64,000 nucleotides of DNA from Paenibacillus sp. J5C2022 (GTDB lineage: Bacteria; Bacillota; Bacilli; Paenibacillales; Paenibacillaceae): contig NZ_JAOQJC010000022.1 of NCBI RefSeq assembly GCF_025567625.1, positions 1-64,000 on the forward strand. Direction: 5' to 3'. Shown in pieces: positions 52,657 through 61,953 of the stretch. The notes under the pieces were generated by a model. It saw only the letters and a program-made list of their open reading frames with translations, did no database searches and was not told where the DNA came from. Every line of letters begins with the position of its first letter. Position 1 is the first letter of the stretch. The translations under genes and the position numbers were made by a program.

Positions 52657-53655
52657 ATGATGACCAGAACGATTCTACTGTTCGCAGAGCGCAGGAACGG
52701 CGCACTGCGCCGCGTCGCGCTGGAAGCGCTAGGCGCGGCAAGGCGCCTTGCAGGCGATGACGGCCATGTCCACGCCGTCATCGCCTGCGCCGGTGGTGCG
52801 GCGGAGGACGCCGCCGCACTCATCGCGCGGGGCGCGGACGTCGTGCACGTCGCCGACGATCCCGCGCTGCGCGACTTTGCGCCCGAGGCGTACATCGCCG
52901 TCCTGGGCGCAGCCATGGCTGCGGTGGGGCCGGACGCGCTGCTGCTCGGCCATACCGCTGCGGGGCGCGAGCTCGCGCCCCGAGTGGCCGCTGCCCATGG
53001 CGCCGGCCACATTGCCGACGTCACCGCCATCGAGATCGGCGATGGCGGCGACGTCGGCTTCATCCGCCCGCTCTACGCCGGCAAGGCGTTCGAACGGCGT
53101 CAGTTCCTCACGGGCGTACCGTGGATCGCCACGGTACGCCCGAACAATCTGCCCGCGGCGGAACCGCTGGACGCCGCGGACAGGGGCGGCATCGTGAAGG
53201 AGCTTCCCTTCACAGTGCCGCCCCTCTACACCGCCGTCCGCGGCATTGTCATCCGCGCCGGCGGACAGCTTGACCTGTCCGAGGCCGACATCGTCGTCTC
53301 GGGCGGCAGAGGCGTGCGCAGCGCGGCGGGCTTCGAGCCGCTGCGCCAGCTCGCCGCTGCGCTCGGCGGTGCGGTCGGCGCCTCGCGCGCGGCTTGCGAC
53401 GCAGGCTACTGCGACTATGCCCTTCAGATCGGGCAGACGGGCAAAGTCGTCACGCCGCAGCTCTACATTGCCTGCGGCATAAGCGGCGCCATCCAGCATC
53501 TGGCTGGCATGAGCCAATCCCGGACGATTATTGCGATCAACAAAGACCCCGACGCGCCCATCTTCGGCGTTGCCGACTATGGCATCGTCGGGGACTTGTT
53601 CGAGGTGCTTCCCTTGCTCACGGAGGAAGTGCTTAGGAGTCGCCAGTCTGGCTGA
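52657..53655 (+). CDS. etfA: Electron transfer flavoprotein alpha subunit
   Basis: This subunit of about 332 residues carries the FAD. The C-terminal FAD-binding part reads [47 protein letters not shown] and [20 protein letters not shown]. It starts at ATG 52657, nine nt after AAAAGGAG; the frame is open to 52558 inside etfB. From about 52690 to 53470 the base composition is far more GC-rich than in its neighbours (runs of GCG, GCC and GGC codons), yet the protein is a normal EtfA and partner spacing is normal. Confidence 0.94.
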   Translation: MMTRTILLFAERRNGALRRVALEALGAARRLAGDDGHVHAVIACAGGAAEDAAALIARGADVVHVADDPALRDFAPEAYIAVLGAAMAAVGPDALLLGHTAAGRELAPRVAAAHGAGHIADVTAIEIGDGGDVGFIRPLYAGKAFERRQFLTGVPWIATVRPNNLPAAEPLDAADRGGIVKELPFTVPPLYTAVRGIVIRAGGQLDLSEADIVVSGGRGVRSAAGFEPLRQLAAALGGAVGASRAACDAGYCDYALQIGQTGKVVTPQLYIACGISGAIQHLAGMSQSRTIIAINKDPDAPIFGVADYGIVGDLFEVLPLLTEEVLRSRQSG

Positions 53656-53950
53656 TTGCTTTGCTTTTCATTTACATTCACTAACTGGACTCACCGCCAT
53701 TAAATTTCCACATTCTACCTATTTACGCATGATAAATGGATTTCGTGTAACTAATTTGAACTTAAAGTGCCATATCGCACCGTTTCTCTTAATACAAATG
53801 TATATTTTCCAGTTAGCGTCTCGAGTGATCAATATTTTAACGAGTTAAACTGTACAAAATCCATTTAGTAAGAACAGGGGTATTTCACAGCTCAACGAGT
53901 CCATCTTTCATCGACAGGCATACAACTTATTGGGCTGTGTTCCCATTCCG
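53656..53950. other. Gene-free stretch between convergent etfA and the TmrB-like gene
   Basis: This roughly 300-bp segment is AT-rich compared with etfA. I see no gene, no strong terminator hairpin and no repeat shared with the other families in the window. Confidence 0.4.
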
Positions 53951-54547
53951 TCAGGAGAAGAAGCGAATGTGCTTCACTTTCACCTTTAGTCGGTCCATCT
54001 TCTTTTTCAACTTCCCCCGCTTATCCGGTTCGAGCTCCAACCCAGTGTCAGCTGCAATTTGCCCGATGATTTCATCCGTTGTCAAACGGTCCGTCACAAT
54101 ATGCTGCCCGAACTTCTCGCGGGATAAGCTGTCGAGACATCGATCAATCTGCGCGGCCGCCCAAGAATGGCTTCCTTCTCCCCTGCTTTTCAGCCGTTTC
54201 AGCAAAGTTTCGCGCGTTGCGAGCAATGCATAATGGTGCACCTTAATGCCCTCATTGCGCAACTTCCCAATAATCTCGTCGAAATAGACGACGTTAACGA
54301 TTGTCATAGGCACAATAATAGGGCCTGCATAGTCATTCGCCATCATTCTGAGCATGGAGTAATTCATCTCTCGCCACTCGGGATGGTCTTGGAAATCATC
54401 GAGCAATATTGGCTTCGGGGCATTTTTTCGTATGAAATAGCCTACATTTTCGGGGTCATAGAGAAATGTGCCTGGTGTTCGCCTATGCAACTCATAGGCC
54501 GAAGTCGTTTTTCCCGCGCCAAACGCGCCGTTAATCCAAATGATCAT
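53951..54547 (-). CDS. P-loop NTPase, TmrB-like (tunicamycin-resistance family)
   Basis: This 198-residue protein has a Walker A motif at residues 7-15 (GAFGAGKTT), followed by the family pattern SAYELHRRTPGTFLYDPENV-GYFIR, DFQDHPEWREMNYSMLRMM, GPIIVPMTIVN, ATRETLLKRLKSRGEGSHSW-AAAQIDRC. This matches the TmrB-like kinase-type ATPases; B. subtilis TmrB gives tunicamycin resistance. The C-terminus is unusually basic (KRGKLKKKMDRLKVKVKHIR), a possible membrane or nucleic-acid contact. The actual substrate here is unknown. GAGGGAGG precedes ATG. It stands alone, with repeats upstream. Confidence 0.85.
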   Translation of the reverse strand: MIIWINGAFGAGKTTSAYELHRRTPGTFLYDPENVGYFIRKNAPKPILLDDFQDHPEWREMNYSMLRMMANDYAGPIIVPMTIVNVVYFDEIIGKLRNEGIKVHHYALLATRETLLKRLKSRGEGSHSWAAAQIDRCLDSLSREKFGQHIVTDRLTTDEIIGQIAADTGLELEPDKRGKLKKKMDRLKVKVKHIRFFS

Positions 54548-54630
54548 GCCAAATCCTCCCTCTAATTGGTTATAGACGAAACTTGCTGCTCATTTGTTTC
54601 CGTACGCATCAATTACATATAACGAGTCAC

Positions 54631-55700
54631 GATATTTCGTACAATGTGCCACTGCCCAACACTCCGGCTCACCTTTTTGTACGATTTTTCGTTACTACTT
54701 AGCTACTAAGCAAGTAGGAGCTTATCGCTCAAAATGGTCACATAGAAGCGGAAAAATAGAGGAAAGTGTGCGCTATCGCTCATTTTGCTCACATAGCTCC
54801 ATCAAGCGTGCCTCGTACCGCCGAAAAGTAGGAGCTATCGCTCAAAATGGTCACATAGAAGCGGAAAAGTAGTGGGAATTGTGCGCTATCGCTCATTTTG
54901 CTCACATAGCTCCATTAAGCGTGCCTCGTACCGCCGAAAAGTAGGAGCTATCGCTCAAAATGGTCACATAGAAGCGGAAAAGTAGTGGGAATTGTGCGCT
55001 ATCGCTCATTTTGCTCACATAGCCCCGCCAAGCTTGCCTCGTACCGAATGGACCTAAGTAGTAACGATTTTTCACACAAATACCGCGCATTTACTCAGCT
55101 AACCCAGCAACTTGTACGCTTTTTCATACAAACTTCGGCGTCTCGGGCCATATTTGCACCACTTTGTACGATATTTCGTACAATGTGCCACTGCCCAGCA
55201 CTCCGGCTCACCCTTTTGTACGATTTTTCACACAAATACCGCGCATTTACTCAGCTAACCCAGCAACTTGTACGCTTTTTCATACAAACTTCGGCGTCTC
55301 GGGCATTATTTACACCACTTTGTACGATTTTTCATACAATGTGCCACTGCCCAACACTCCGGCTCACCCTTTTGTACGATTTTTCACACAAATACCGCGC
55401 ATTTACTCAGCTAACCCAGCAACTTGTACGCTTTTTCATACAAACTTCGGCGTCTCGGGCCTTATTTACACCACTTTGTACGATATTTCGTACAATGTGC
55501 CACTGCCCAGCACTCCGGCTCACCCTTTTGTACGATTTTTCACACAAATACCGCGCATTTACTCAGCTAACCCAGCAACTTGTACGATTTTTCATACAAA
55601 CTTCGGCGTCTCGGGCCTTATTTGCACCACTTTGTACGCTTTTTCATACATGTGCCACTGCCCAGCACTCCAGCCCACCTTTTTGTACGCTTCCTCATGT
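54631..55700. repeat. 156-bp tandem repeat array with TTGTACG hairpins
   Basis: Using TACCGCGCAT as marker, units start at 55081, 55237, 55393 and 55549, exactly 156 bp apart; part of another unit lies at 54631-54690. Each holds three short near-palindromes of the form TTGTACG-n-TTTTC-n-TACAA. Since 156 is a multiple of three, long frames stay open on the plus strand, but none has a ribosome site. The array is split by the small element at 54691-55065. Confidence 0.92.
54691..55065. mobile_element. 375-bp MITE-like element with 12-bp inverted ends and 8-bp target duplication
   Basis: The element begins GTTACTACTTAG (54691-54702) and ends CTAAGTAGTAAC (55054-55065), a perfect 12-bp terminal inverted repeat. 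GATTTTTC flanks it on both sides (54683-54690 and 55066-55073). Intact sister units of the host 156-bp repeat contain GATTTTTC once (for example near 55222), so they represent the empty site. Inside are three copies of a 113-bp module also found, inverted, at 6908-7318. No transposase is encoded, so it must have moved with help from elsewhere. Confidence 0.88.
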
Positions 55701-55747
55701 AATTTCCCGGACTAGTAGCTGATGTATAATAACGCAATAACGCATTA

Positions 55748-55775
55748 ACGCCGAGTGATCGCGATCACCCGGCGT
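55748..55775 (-). terminator. Terminator past the HATPase-like gene
   Basis: ACGCCG-a-GTGATC pairs with GATCAC-c-CGGCGT as an almost perfect 14-bp stem. It is about 75 nt past the stop codon at 55850 and likely ends the chemosensory operon, although the T run after it is weak. Confidence 0.6.
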
Positions 55776-55849
55776 CAGCGAATTGCTTGCGTACTGCACG
55801 CATTAAGCATAAACACGTTCGATTACTTACAGAGCATTTTATTGGTACT

Positions 55850-56914
55850 CTAGCGTTCCGCTCCCCCAAGCCCCTCATTCTCATCTGCATCAACCCCGCC
55901 CGCCTCAGAGCAAGGAAAGCATATCAACCTCTGATCCTCAAGCACAATTCCGTCCAGAAAGCCGTCCCTGCATACGATTGTAGTCCGACACTTGTAACAT
56001 TGGCCCACCTGCTCCAGCATATTGTTCCCTCCCGCTAATTGGAAATGAAAAGAGATATATGCTCCATCATAAGAGACAAATAGATCCTTCATCAAGCCCC
56101 CAATGAGCGTAAATCCGATTGCTTGCAAACCATCCTGCCAGCACCCTCCGTATCGATGAAGGGAGGCCTCGTCCTTCGCTGTTGCCGATTCGACTTGGCG
56201 CTTCCGACGGTGTGCCGACTGCACGGGTTCTCTTTCCCTTGTTGCCGCTTCGTCTCCCGAAGACACCGATTCAGCAAGCCGCTTCCGACGGTGTGCCGAC
56301 TGCACGGGTTCTCCTTCCCCTGTTGCCGCTTCGTCTCCCGAAGACACCGATTCAGCAAGCCGCTTCCGACGGTGTGCCGACTGCACGGCTTCTCTTTCCC
56401 TTGTTGCCGCTTCGTCTCCCGAAGACACCGATTCAGCAAGCCGCTTCCAACGTTGTGCGAGAAGCATGACTCCGCCTTGCAATTCATCAAGCACGGAGTG
56501 CCGCTCCTTACAGCGATGACCTGCGGCCTCGCCTTCATCTTCATCCGTGTCGACATCAGCTGCAAGCTCGCCAAGCCTGCCCCAATTGCCGCCCGCCGTC
56601 AAGCTGACCCCAAGCTGCAAATTAAATTGGTCTATTGACCACAATATGTCCACATACCCTGAAGGAAGAGCGCGGTGTGCATCCCTAGTCGTACGTCCAC
56701 TAGTCGTACGCCCCCTAACCTCCGCAGCCCGCCCATGACTGCACCGCCGCATCACCATACACGCCTCTTCCGTAGCAAGCTGCACATAAGCGCTCTCCGC
56801 CGCATTGAAGCCGAGCCGCTCCGCCAGCGACTTGGTCATATGCACTGCCGCCATCACATCATGATTGCTGCGGACTTCCAAGCCTTGCACGACTGAAGCG
56901 CTGCCCGCCATCAT
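55850..56914 (-). CDS. RsbW/RsbT-like ATPase domain split by a minisatellite, with C-terminal zinc-ribbon-like motif
   Basis: This 354-residue protein opens like a small anti-sigma/switch HATPase (LEVRSNHDVMAAVHMTKSLA, AAESAYVQLATEEACMVM). The later GLQAIGFTLIGGLMKDLFVS and AYISFHFQ look like the end of the same fold. Between them are three full and one partial copies of a 27-residue charged repeat (RKRLAESVSSGDEAAT...VQSAHR) plus further low-complexity sequence. After the fold come paired cysteines (CYKC, then CFPC about 25 residues on), able to bind zinc. The asparagine and glycine ATP-binding boxes are not evident, so ATP binding is uncertain. It overlaps the STAS gene by 56 nt, suggesting a switch pair. 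Confidence 0.6.
   Translation of the reverse strand: MMAGSASVVQGLEVRSNHDVMAAVHMTKSLAERLGFNAAESAYVQLATEEACMVMRRCSHGRAAEVRGRTTSGRTTRDAHRALPSGYVDILWSIDQFNLQLGVSLTAGGNWGRLGELAADVDTDEDEGEAAGHRCKERHSVLDELQGGVMLLAQRWKRLAESVSSGDEAATREREAVQSAHRRKRLAESVSSGDEAATGEGEPVQSAHRRKRLAESVSSGDEAATREREPVQSAHRRKRQVESATAKDEASLHRYGGCWQDGLQAIGFTLIGGLMKDLFVSYDGAYISFHFQLAGGNNMLEQVGQCYKCRTTIVCRDGFLDGIVLEDQRLICFPCSEAGGVDADENEGLGGAER
56200..56442. repeat. 81-bp in-frame minisatellite inside the HATPase-like gene
   Basis: Three units of exactly 81 bp start with GCTTCCGACGG at 56200, 56281 and 56362, with a diverged fourth start at 56443. The unit is 27 codons, so copy changes keep the reading frame. The units are nearly identical, which indicates recent expansion. 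Confidence 0.92.
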
Positions 56915-57275
56915 CCCATGCCCTCCATTCCTCCCGCACGCTCCAGGACCTTAAATCATCGATGGCTGCCGATCGATAACGGAACAACTGTATGGCCGCT
57001 CCTGCTCCAGCGAGGTTCAAGATAACCTCCAGCGACGATTGGATGCCGGCGGCCACAATTCTGCGCTGGTGACCGACACCCTGACGGCAAGCCTCCATCA
57101 GCCAGGTTATCGCAGCGCTGTTCATATACATAACGCCTTGCAGGTCAAGCATCAGCCTCTGCTCCCGGCGATGCATCAGCTTCCATAAGGCATGACGGAA
57201 ATCATCCATATTATGCAGCGTCACATTGCAGCTCCAGCAGAGGATCGCGATATTTTTTTCACATATGATCAACAC
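56859..57275 (-). CDS. STAS-domain protein (anti-sigma-factor-antagonist type)
   Basis: This 138-residue protein has a STAS fold: LWKLMHRREQRLMLDLQGVM-YMNSAAITWLMEACRQG fits strand-helix, with the loop where antagonists carry a phosphorylatable Ser/Thr (here NSAAI, with Ser near residue 53). It probably binds the HATPase-like partner encoded next, as in RsbV-RsbW or RsbS-RsbT modules. It starts at GTG after GGGGAGGGG. It lies 33 nt after cheA in the same direction, linking it to the chemosensory genes. Confidence 0.72.
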   Translation of the reverse strand: MLIICEKNIAILCWSCNVTLHNMDDFRHALWKLMHRREQRLMLDLQGVMYMNSAAITWLMEACRQGVGHQRRIVAAGIQSSLEVILNLAGAGAAIQLFRYRSAAIDDLRSWSVREEWRAWDDGGQRFSRARLGSPQQS

Positions 57276-57308
57276 ATAGCCCCTCCCCTCATGTGCAGAC
57301 AGAAGGAG

Positions 57309-59882
57309 TCAGGGACGCTCGCACTCCCGCAAGAAACAATCGATATCGATTAGCATAACAAGCTTCTCCCCATGTCGATAAAGGCTCTTCACAGCACCTC
57401 CGCTTCTTCCCCGGCCGTCCGCTGTATGCGGCAAGTCCTCCATGTCCGCCTCCGGCACCTTCAGCACTTCCGTCACTTCATCGATACGAATGCCTACATC
57501 CCGCCGGTTCGTCTCGACGACGATAATTCGCGCTCTATCCTGCGCGTGAGCATGATCCGGCAAGCCAAAGTAGCTGCGAAGATCGAAGACGGGCAGTACA
57601 GCCTCCCGCAAATGAACGAGACCCAGCATATGCGGAGGGGCATGGACGGCCTGCGTTACCGGCGGTACAGGGATAATTTCCTTCACCCGTTGAATCGGAA
57701 GCGCATACTGCCCACCGGCCAGCTTAAACGTAACCAGCTGCTGATGTGCCTTGTCTCCCCCTTCATTGTCGCCCGTCTCCACGTGCTGGGATACATATGA
57801 CGACCCTTCTTCCTTCACAATCGCTCCCACATCCAGTATCAATGCGACGTTCCCATCGCCGAGTATGGTCGCGCCGGATATGTACGGCACATCGCCGATA
57901 TAGCCTCCCAACGACTTGATGACAATCTCCTGATTGCCGATCATCTTGTCTACGACGAGACACACCCGCTTGTCCGCGATACCCAGTACGACGACGAACA
58001 GCCGCCCGCTCCCGGAATGCTCTTCACTCTCCGTCAGCTGCAGTCTGCGATGCATGCGAATGAGCGGGCAGGTCATGCCACGAATATGGCATACCTCCCG
58101 TCCCTGCACCGTCCCAATCTCATGCACATGCAGCCTCACGATCTCGACTACATTGACAAGCGGAATGGCGAAAGTACTGCCGCCAAGCTTCACCAGCAAG
58201 GATCGAATGATGGCTAGCGTCAACGGAAGTTTGATCGTAATGGCGGTTCCCTCTCCGGGCGACGTATCGATATCGATGACGCCGTTCAGCTTCTCGAGAT
58301 GAGAACGAACGATATCCATGCCGACGCCGCGGCCGGACAGATCGGTCACCCGTTCAGCCGTCGATAATCCGGATTGGAATATAAGCTGCACGAGCTCCTT
58401 GTCGCTCATGCGGCTCGCTTCCTCTGCGGTAATGAAGCCTTTGCGTATTGATGCCTGCTTCACCTTCTCCGGGTCAATGCCACGTCCATCGTCGGCGATT
58501 GTAATGACAATCCCGTTCTCTTGATGCGATGCTTTCAGCACCAGTCTGCCCCGCCTCGTCTTGCCGACGCACTCCCGCTCATCGGGGTTTTCTATGCCGT
58601 GGTCCACCGAATTACGCAATATATGGATGATCGGATCGCCGATTTCTTCGATCAGGCTGCGGTCAAGCTCCGTTTCCTTCCCTTCCATGATCAGCTCGAC
58701 CTCTTTGCCCACCGATTGCGCCGCATCGCGCACCACTCTGGGGAACCGGTTGAACAAATGCTCGATCGGAAGCATTCGCGTCTTCATGACACCGTCTTGC
58801 AAGTTGGAGATAACCCGTCCGAACCGGCTGACAATATCGTTCAGCATTCCCGCTTCTTCATGATCCTTGAACTGATGCTGGAAGCGGCTTTGAAATTGCT
58901 GCATCCTTGTATGATCGATAATGAGCTCGCCTACAAAATTAAGCAATTGCTCCAGCCGGTCCACATCGACCCGAACCGTCTGGCCCGGCTTCTTCTTCCC
59001 GTCCGCCTCGCCGTCCGTCCTGCCGGGGCTCGATATGGCCGGTGCCGCTTCTACAGCAGCCGCACCTAAGATTCCGCCGGCAACCGGCCGCTCGCTATAT
59101 TGGTCCAGATTATGGTCATTAATCTGCGTAATATGATAGCCTTGGATTTGCGAGACTTGGGCAAGCGCATCCATGATGGAGGACCTGTTCTCCTTCGTGG
59201 CGAGCATGAAGACGAGATTGCCGTCGAAGGCTTCTTCATCCTCGATCTGTTCCGCTGCCGGATAAGCGATGATGACCTCGCCAAGCTCCTTGAGCTTGTT
59301 ATGGACGAGAAGAGCGCGTACGGACTTCATCGCCGTCTCGCTCAAGATGGAGACGGACACCGCCATGACCTGAAAACCGTTCTTGCAAGCCTGCAGCACC
59401 AGATTTCGTTCATATTCGTCTAGCGGAATTCCTTCATAACGGCCTTCACTCGGCTGTTCCCGGAAGTTCAATTCCTGTTCGCCTTGACTATCCCGATTCC
59501 CCCGAAAGATTTGCTCCAGCTGCTCCGTGAACGGCTTAATGTCCGCCTCGTGAATCGTTCCGTTTAATATCGCATCCTTCAGCACCTTGATATAGTCGAT
59601 AGAACGGAACAACACATTCATCATGCCTCTATCAATCGTCAACTCGCGGTTGCGTAGGAGCTCGAATACATTTTCTATGCTGTGAGTCAGATCCTTCAGC
59701 GGGTGAAAGCCCATCGCAGCGGAGGAGCCCTTCAATGTATGCGCGGCCCGAAATATGACGGATATCGTGTCCATGTCGTGGCAATCCTGCTCTAGCCGGA
59801 GCAGTCCACTGTCCAAATGCTGCAGCTGCTCGTCCAGCTCATCCAGAAATATGCTCATATATTCCGACGCGTGAAAATCCAT
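57309..59882 (-). CDS. cheA: Chemotaxis-type histidine kinase CheA with two CheW domains
   Basis: This 857-residue kinase has an Hpt domain with the phospho-acceptor His48 (FRAAHTLKGSSAAMGFHPLK), a linker with a P2-like region, a dimerisation segment (LEQLLNFVGELIIDHTRMQQ), an ATP-binding domain (HILRNSVDHGIENP, DDGRGIDPEKV, GRGVGMDIV), the usual CheW-like domain, and an extra second CheW domain at the C-terminus (LVTFKLAGGQYALPIQRVKE). The tandem CheW end is unusual for standard CheA. It is in an operon with an MCP, CheW, a STAS protein and a HATPase-like protein; no CheY, CheB or CheR is in view. Confidence 0.93.
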   Translation of the reverse strand: MDFHASEYMSIFLDELDEQLQHLDSGLLRLEQDCHDMDTISVIFRAAHTLKGSSAAMGFHPLKDLTHSIENVFELLRNRELTIDRGMMNVLFRSIDYIKVLKDAILNGTIHEADIKPFTEQLEQIFRGNRDSQGEQELNFREQPSEGRYEGIPLDEYERNLVLQACKNGFQVMAVSVSILSETAMKSVRALLVHNKLKELGEVIIAYPAAEQIEDEEAFDGNLVFMLATKENRSSIMDALAQVSQIQGYHITQINDHNLDQYSERPVAGGILGAAAVEAAPAISSPGRTDGEADGKKKPGQTVRVDVDRLEQLLNFVGELIIDHTRMQQFQSRFQHQFKDHEEAGMLNDIVSRFGRVISNLQDGVMKTRMLPIEHLFNRFPRVVRDAAQSVGKEVELIMEGKETELDRSLIEEIGDPIIHILRNSVDHGIENPDERECVGKTRRGRLVLKASHQENGIVITIADDGRGIDPEKVKQASIRKGFITAEEASRMSDKELVQLIFQSGLSTAERVTDLSGRGVGMDIVRSHLEKLNGVIDIDTSPGEGTAITIKLPLTLAIIRSLLVKLGGSTFAIPLVNVVEIVRLHVHEIGTVQGREVCHIRGMTCPLIRMHRRLQLTESEEHSGSGRLFVVVLGIADKRVCLVVDKMIGNQEIVIKSLGGYIGDVPYISGATILGDGNVALILDVGAIVKEEGSSYVSQHVETGDNEGGDKAHQQLVTFKLAGGQYALPIQRVKEIIPVPPVTQAVHAPPHMLGLVHLREAVLPVFDLRSYFGLPDHAHAQDRARIIVVETNRRDVGIRIDEVTEVLKVPEADMEDLPHTADGRGRSGGAVKSLYRHGEKLVMLIDIDCFLRECERP

Positions 59883-59897
59883 ATCGTCACCCCCTTC

Positions 59898-60338
59898 CTA
59901 TCTGTTGCTGCAGTCACTGTCCAGCACTGGCCCCAGCTTCAGCAGGCTGATCAGCCTGCCTTCCTCTCTGGCAATGCCGTCAAGCAACCGGCCGCTCGCA
60001 CTTCCGCTCCTCTCGGGCGGCGCTTGCATATTCCCGATGGCGATGACCTGATATACTCTATCCACCATTAATCCCACCGCTTCTCCGCCGTCGTTCACAA
60101 TGACGATCCGGCTCGCCGGCGTAGGCTCCGCTTCCGACAATCCCAAGCGCATACGCAGGCTAACGACGGGCACGATCGATCCTCGCAAGTTGATTACGCC
60201 GAGCAGATAAGATCTGCTGTTGGGTATTTCCGTCATTTGCTGCACCTTAATAATTTCGTGAATGTCTTGAATGGCGATGGCATACCTCTCGCTTTGAATG
60301 CCTACCTCTACATACTTGCCCCCATTGCCTTCCGACAC
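59898..60338 (-). CDS. cheW: Chemotaxis coupling protein CheW
   Basis: This 146-residue SH3-like adaptor links receptors to CheA (YVEVGIQSERYAIAIQDIHE, SYLLGVINLRGSIVPVVSLR, VGLMVDRVYQVIAI). GTG start after GGGGGGAG. It sits between the MCP (25 nt upstream) and CheA (15 nt downstream) genes in one operon. Confidence 0.93.
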   Translation of the reverse strand: MSEGNGGKYVEVGIQSERYAIAIQDIHEIIKVQQMTEIPNSRSYLLGVINLRGSIVPVVSLRMRLGLSEAEPTPASRIVIVNDGGEAVGLMVDRVYQVIAIGNMQAPPERSGSASGRLLDGIAREEGRLISLLKLGPVLDSDCSNR

Positions 60339-60363
60339 GCCGCTCCCCCCATATCCGTGCTAA

Positions 60364-61941
60364 TTAGCGTAGTTTGAATGTGGCTACAGCGTCGTTCATC
60401 TCTTCTGCCAGCTGGGCCAGCGATTGCGATGCGGAAGCGGTTTCTTCCGCCGCAGCGGCGGTCTGCTCGCTGGTCGCGGCGATGGACTCTACAGAAGTCA
60501 GCACCTCATCGGTCTGAGCGGACTGCTCCTCGCTGGCTGCAGCAATTTCATTCACTTGCGCTGCGGAATCCGTGGCTTTGTTCATAATTTGTCCCAGCGC
60601 CGCCTCGATCTGCTTCGCCAGTCCGGCAGCATGCGCCACGGCTTCCGCGCTGCTGCCAGTATTGGCCTGCATGCCTTTAATAATGCTGGCGATCTCCTTC
60701 GTCGCTTCTCCGCTGCGTTCTGCAAGCTTCCGCACTTCGTCGGCTACGACCGAGAAGCCCTTGCCTTGCTCTCCCGCTCTTGCAGCCTCAATAGCCGCAT
60801 TCAAGGCAAGCAGATTCGTCTGGTCGGCGATATCGTCGATGACCGAAATAATTTGTCCGATTTTGCCTGAATCGTCCTGCAGCAGCTCCATCTGCTTCTC
60901 CAGCTTCGTCATCGCCTGCATCGTCGCCTCAATCGTGCGGCCGCCCCCAAGCGCGACATCCTTCGCTTCCATGGATGCTTCGGCCGCCGCTTCGGCACTG
61001 TGGGCAACCGTTCTGACGGCGGCGGACAATTCATTGAACAGCTCGTTCACCGTTTGCGCCGAGCTCGACTGGCTGCCTGCGCCGCCCGCAATTTCCTGCG
61101 TGCTGGCGGATATTTGCTGAGCCGCGGCGGCTACATTTTGCGATGATGCCAGGATGCGTCCGATCATCTCTCTTAGCGTGGCCAGCATACCGTTCATGGA
61201 GTTCGCCAATTGCGCCAGCTCGTCGCGGCTCTTCAACTGGATCGGCTGTATCGTCAGATTGCCCTTCGCCACATGGCTCAGACTTTCCGTTACCAATGTC
61301 AACGGCTTCGTAATAGAGCGCGTGAGGAAGAAGGCGACGAACAGACCTGCCGCGATACTGACAACACTCAATATGACAGCCAGCCATGCACCGAACAGAT
61401 ACGCATTATGGGAATCCTCGCCTGACTGTATGGCGCCATTGTGATTCAAGTCATTGAGGACTGTCATCCCCTCGAACATGCCTCCCAGCTTCGTCAAGCT
61501 TTCCTCATAGACGGCGAACGCCTTCGCCTGATCGTTCGTGCGGCTAATGCTGATCGTCTCTTCGTTAAGCGGCAGGAATTCCGACCATGACTGTATGATT
61601 TTGTTGAAATTTTCACGATCCTCATCCAAGTAAATAGTCTTCTCGTAGTTATCCGCCGTTTCTTTCAGCTGAACGAGCAGCTCTTCACGGTCCTTCTCGG
61701 CTCCCGCCTTCACCTCGGCATCGGTAGACAGTATATGTGTCAGCGTCAATGTGAGCACATATTCCTTCAGATAGCTGATTTTATTAATCGTCTCTACACC
61801 GGGCATCCAGCTTGTCGTAATCATTTGCGTCTTCTTGTCCATATTGAACATTTGATAGATTCCCGTTGCCCCGATCAACATCATGAGCAACAGCAAGCCG
61901 ATAAAACCAGCGTATAATTTTTTGCCAACGGTCACTTTCAT
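60364..61941 (-). CDS. Methyl-accepting chemotaxis protein
   Basis: This receptor of about 525 residues has a first membrane helix near residues 9-29 ([20 protein letters not shown]), a four-helix-bundle extracytoplasmic domain with a MASE/4HB-like look, a second helix ([20 protein letters not shown]), HAMP, and a long coiled-coil signalling domain with the hairpin tip [26 protein letters not shown]. The start at 61941 follows AGGAGGGT; the frame is open to 61962. It heads the chemosensory operon. The ligand is unknown. Confidence 0.93.
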   Translation of the reverse strand: MKVTVGKKLYAGFIGLLLLMMLIGATGIYQMFNMDKKTQMITTSWMPGVETINKISYLKEYVLTLTLTHILSTDAEVKAGAEKDREELLVQLKETADNYEKTIYLDEDRENFNKIIQSWSEFLPLNEETISISRTNDQAKAFAVYEESLTKLGGMFEGMTVLNDLNHNGAIQSGEDSHNAYLFGAWLAVILSVVSIAAGLFVAFFLTRSITKPLTLVTESLSHVAKGNLTIQPIQLKSRDELAQLANSMNGMLATLREMIGRILASSQNVAAAAQQISASTQEIAGGAGSQSSSAQTVNELFNELSAAVRTVAHSAEAAAEASMEAKDVALGGGRTIEATMQAMTKLEKQMELLQDDSGKIGQIISVIDDIADQTNLLALNAAIEAARAGEQGKGFSVVADEVRKLAERSGEATKEIASIIKGMQANTGSSAEAVAHAAGLAKQIEAALGQIMNKATDSAAQVNEIAAASEEQSAQTDEVLTSVESIAATSEQTAAAAEETASASQSLAQLAEEMNDAVATFKLR

Positions 61942-61953
61942 GCGGACCCTCCT

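Noticed and set aside
54985..55722. Plus-strand frames of 245 and 183 codons with 52-residue repeats
   Set aside because: They come from the 156-bp array; one would begin inside the mobile element, and no ribosome site or promoter is associated.
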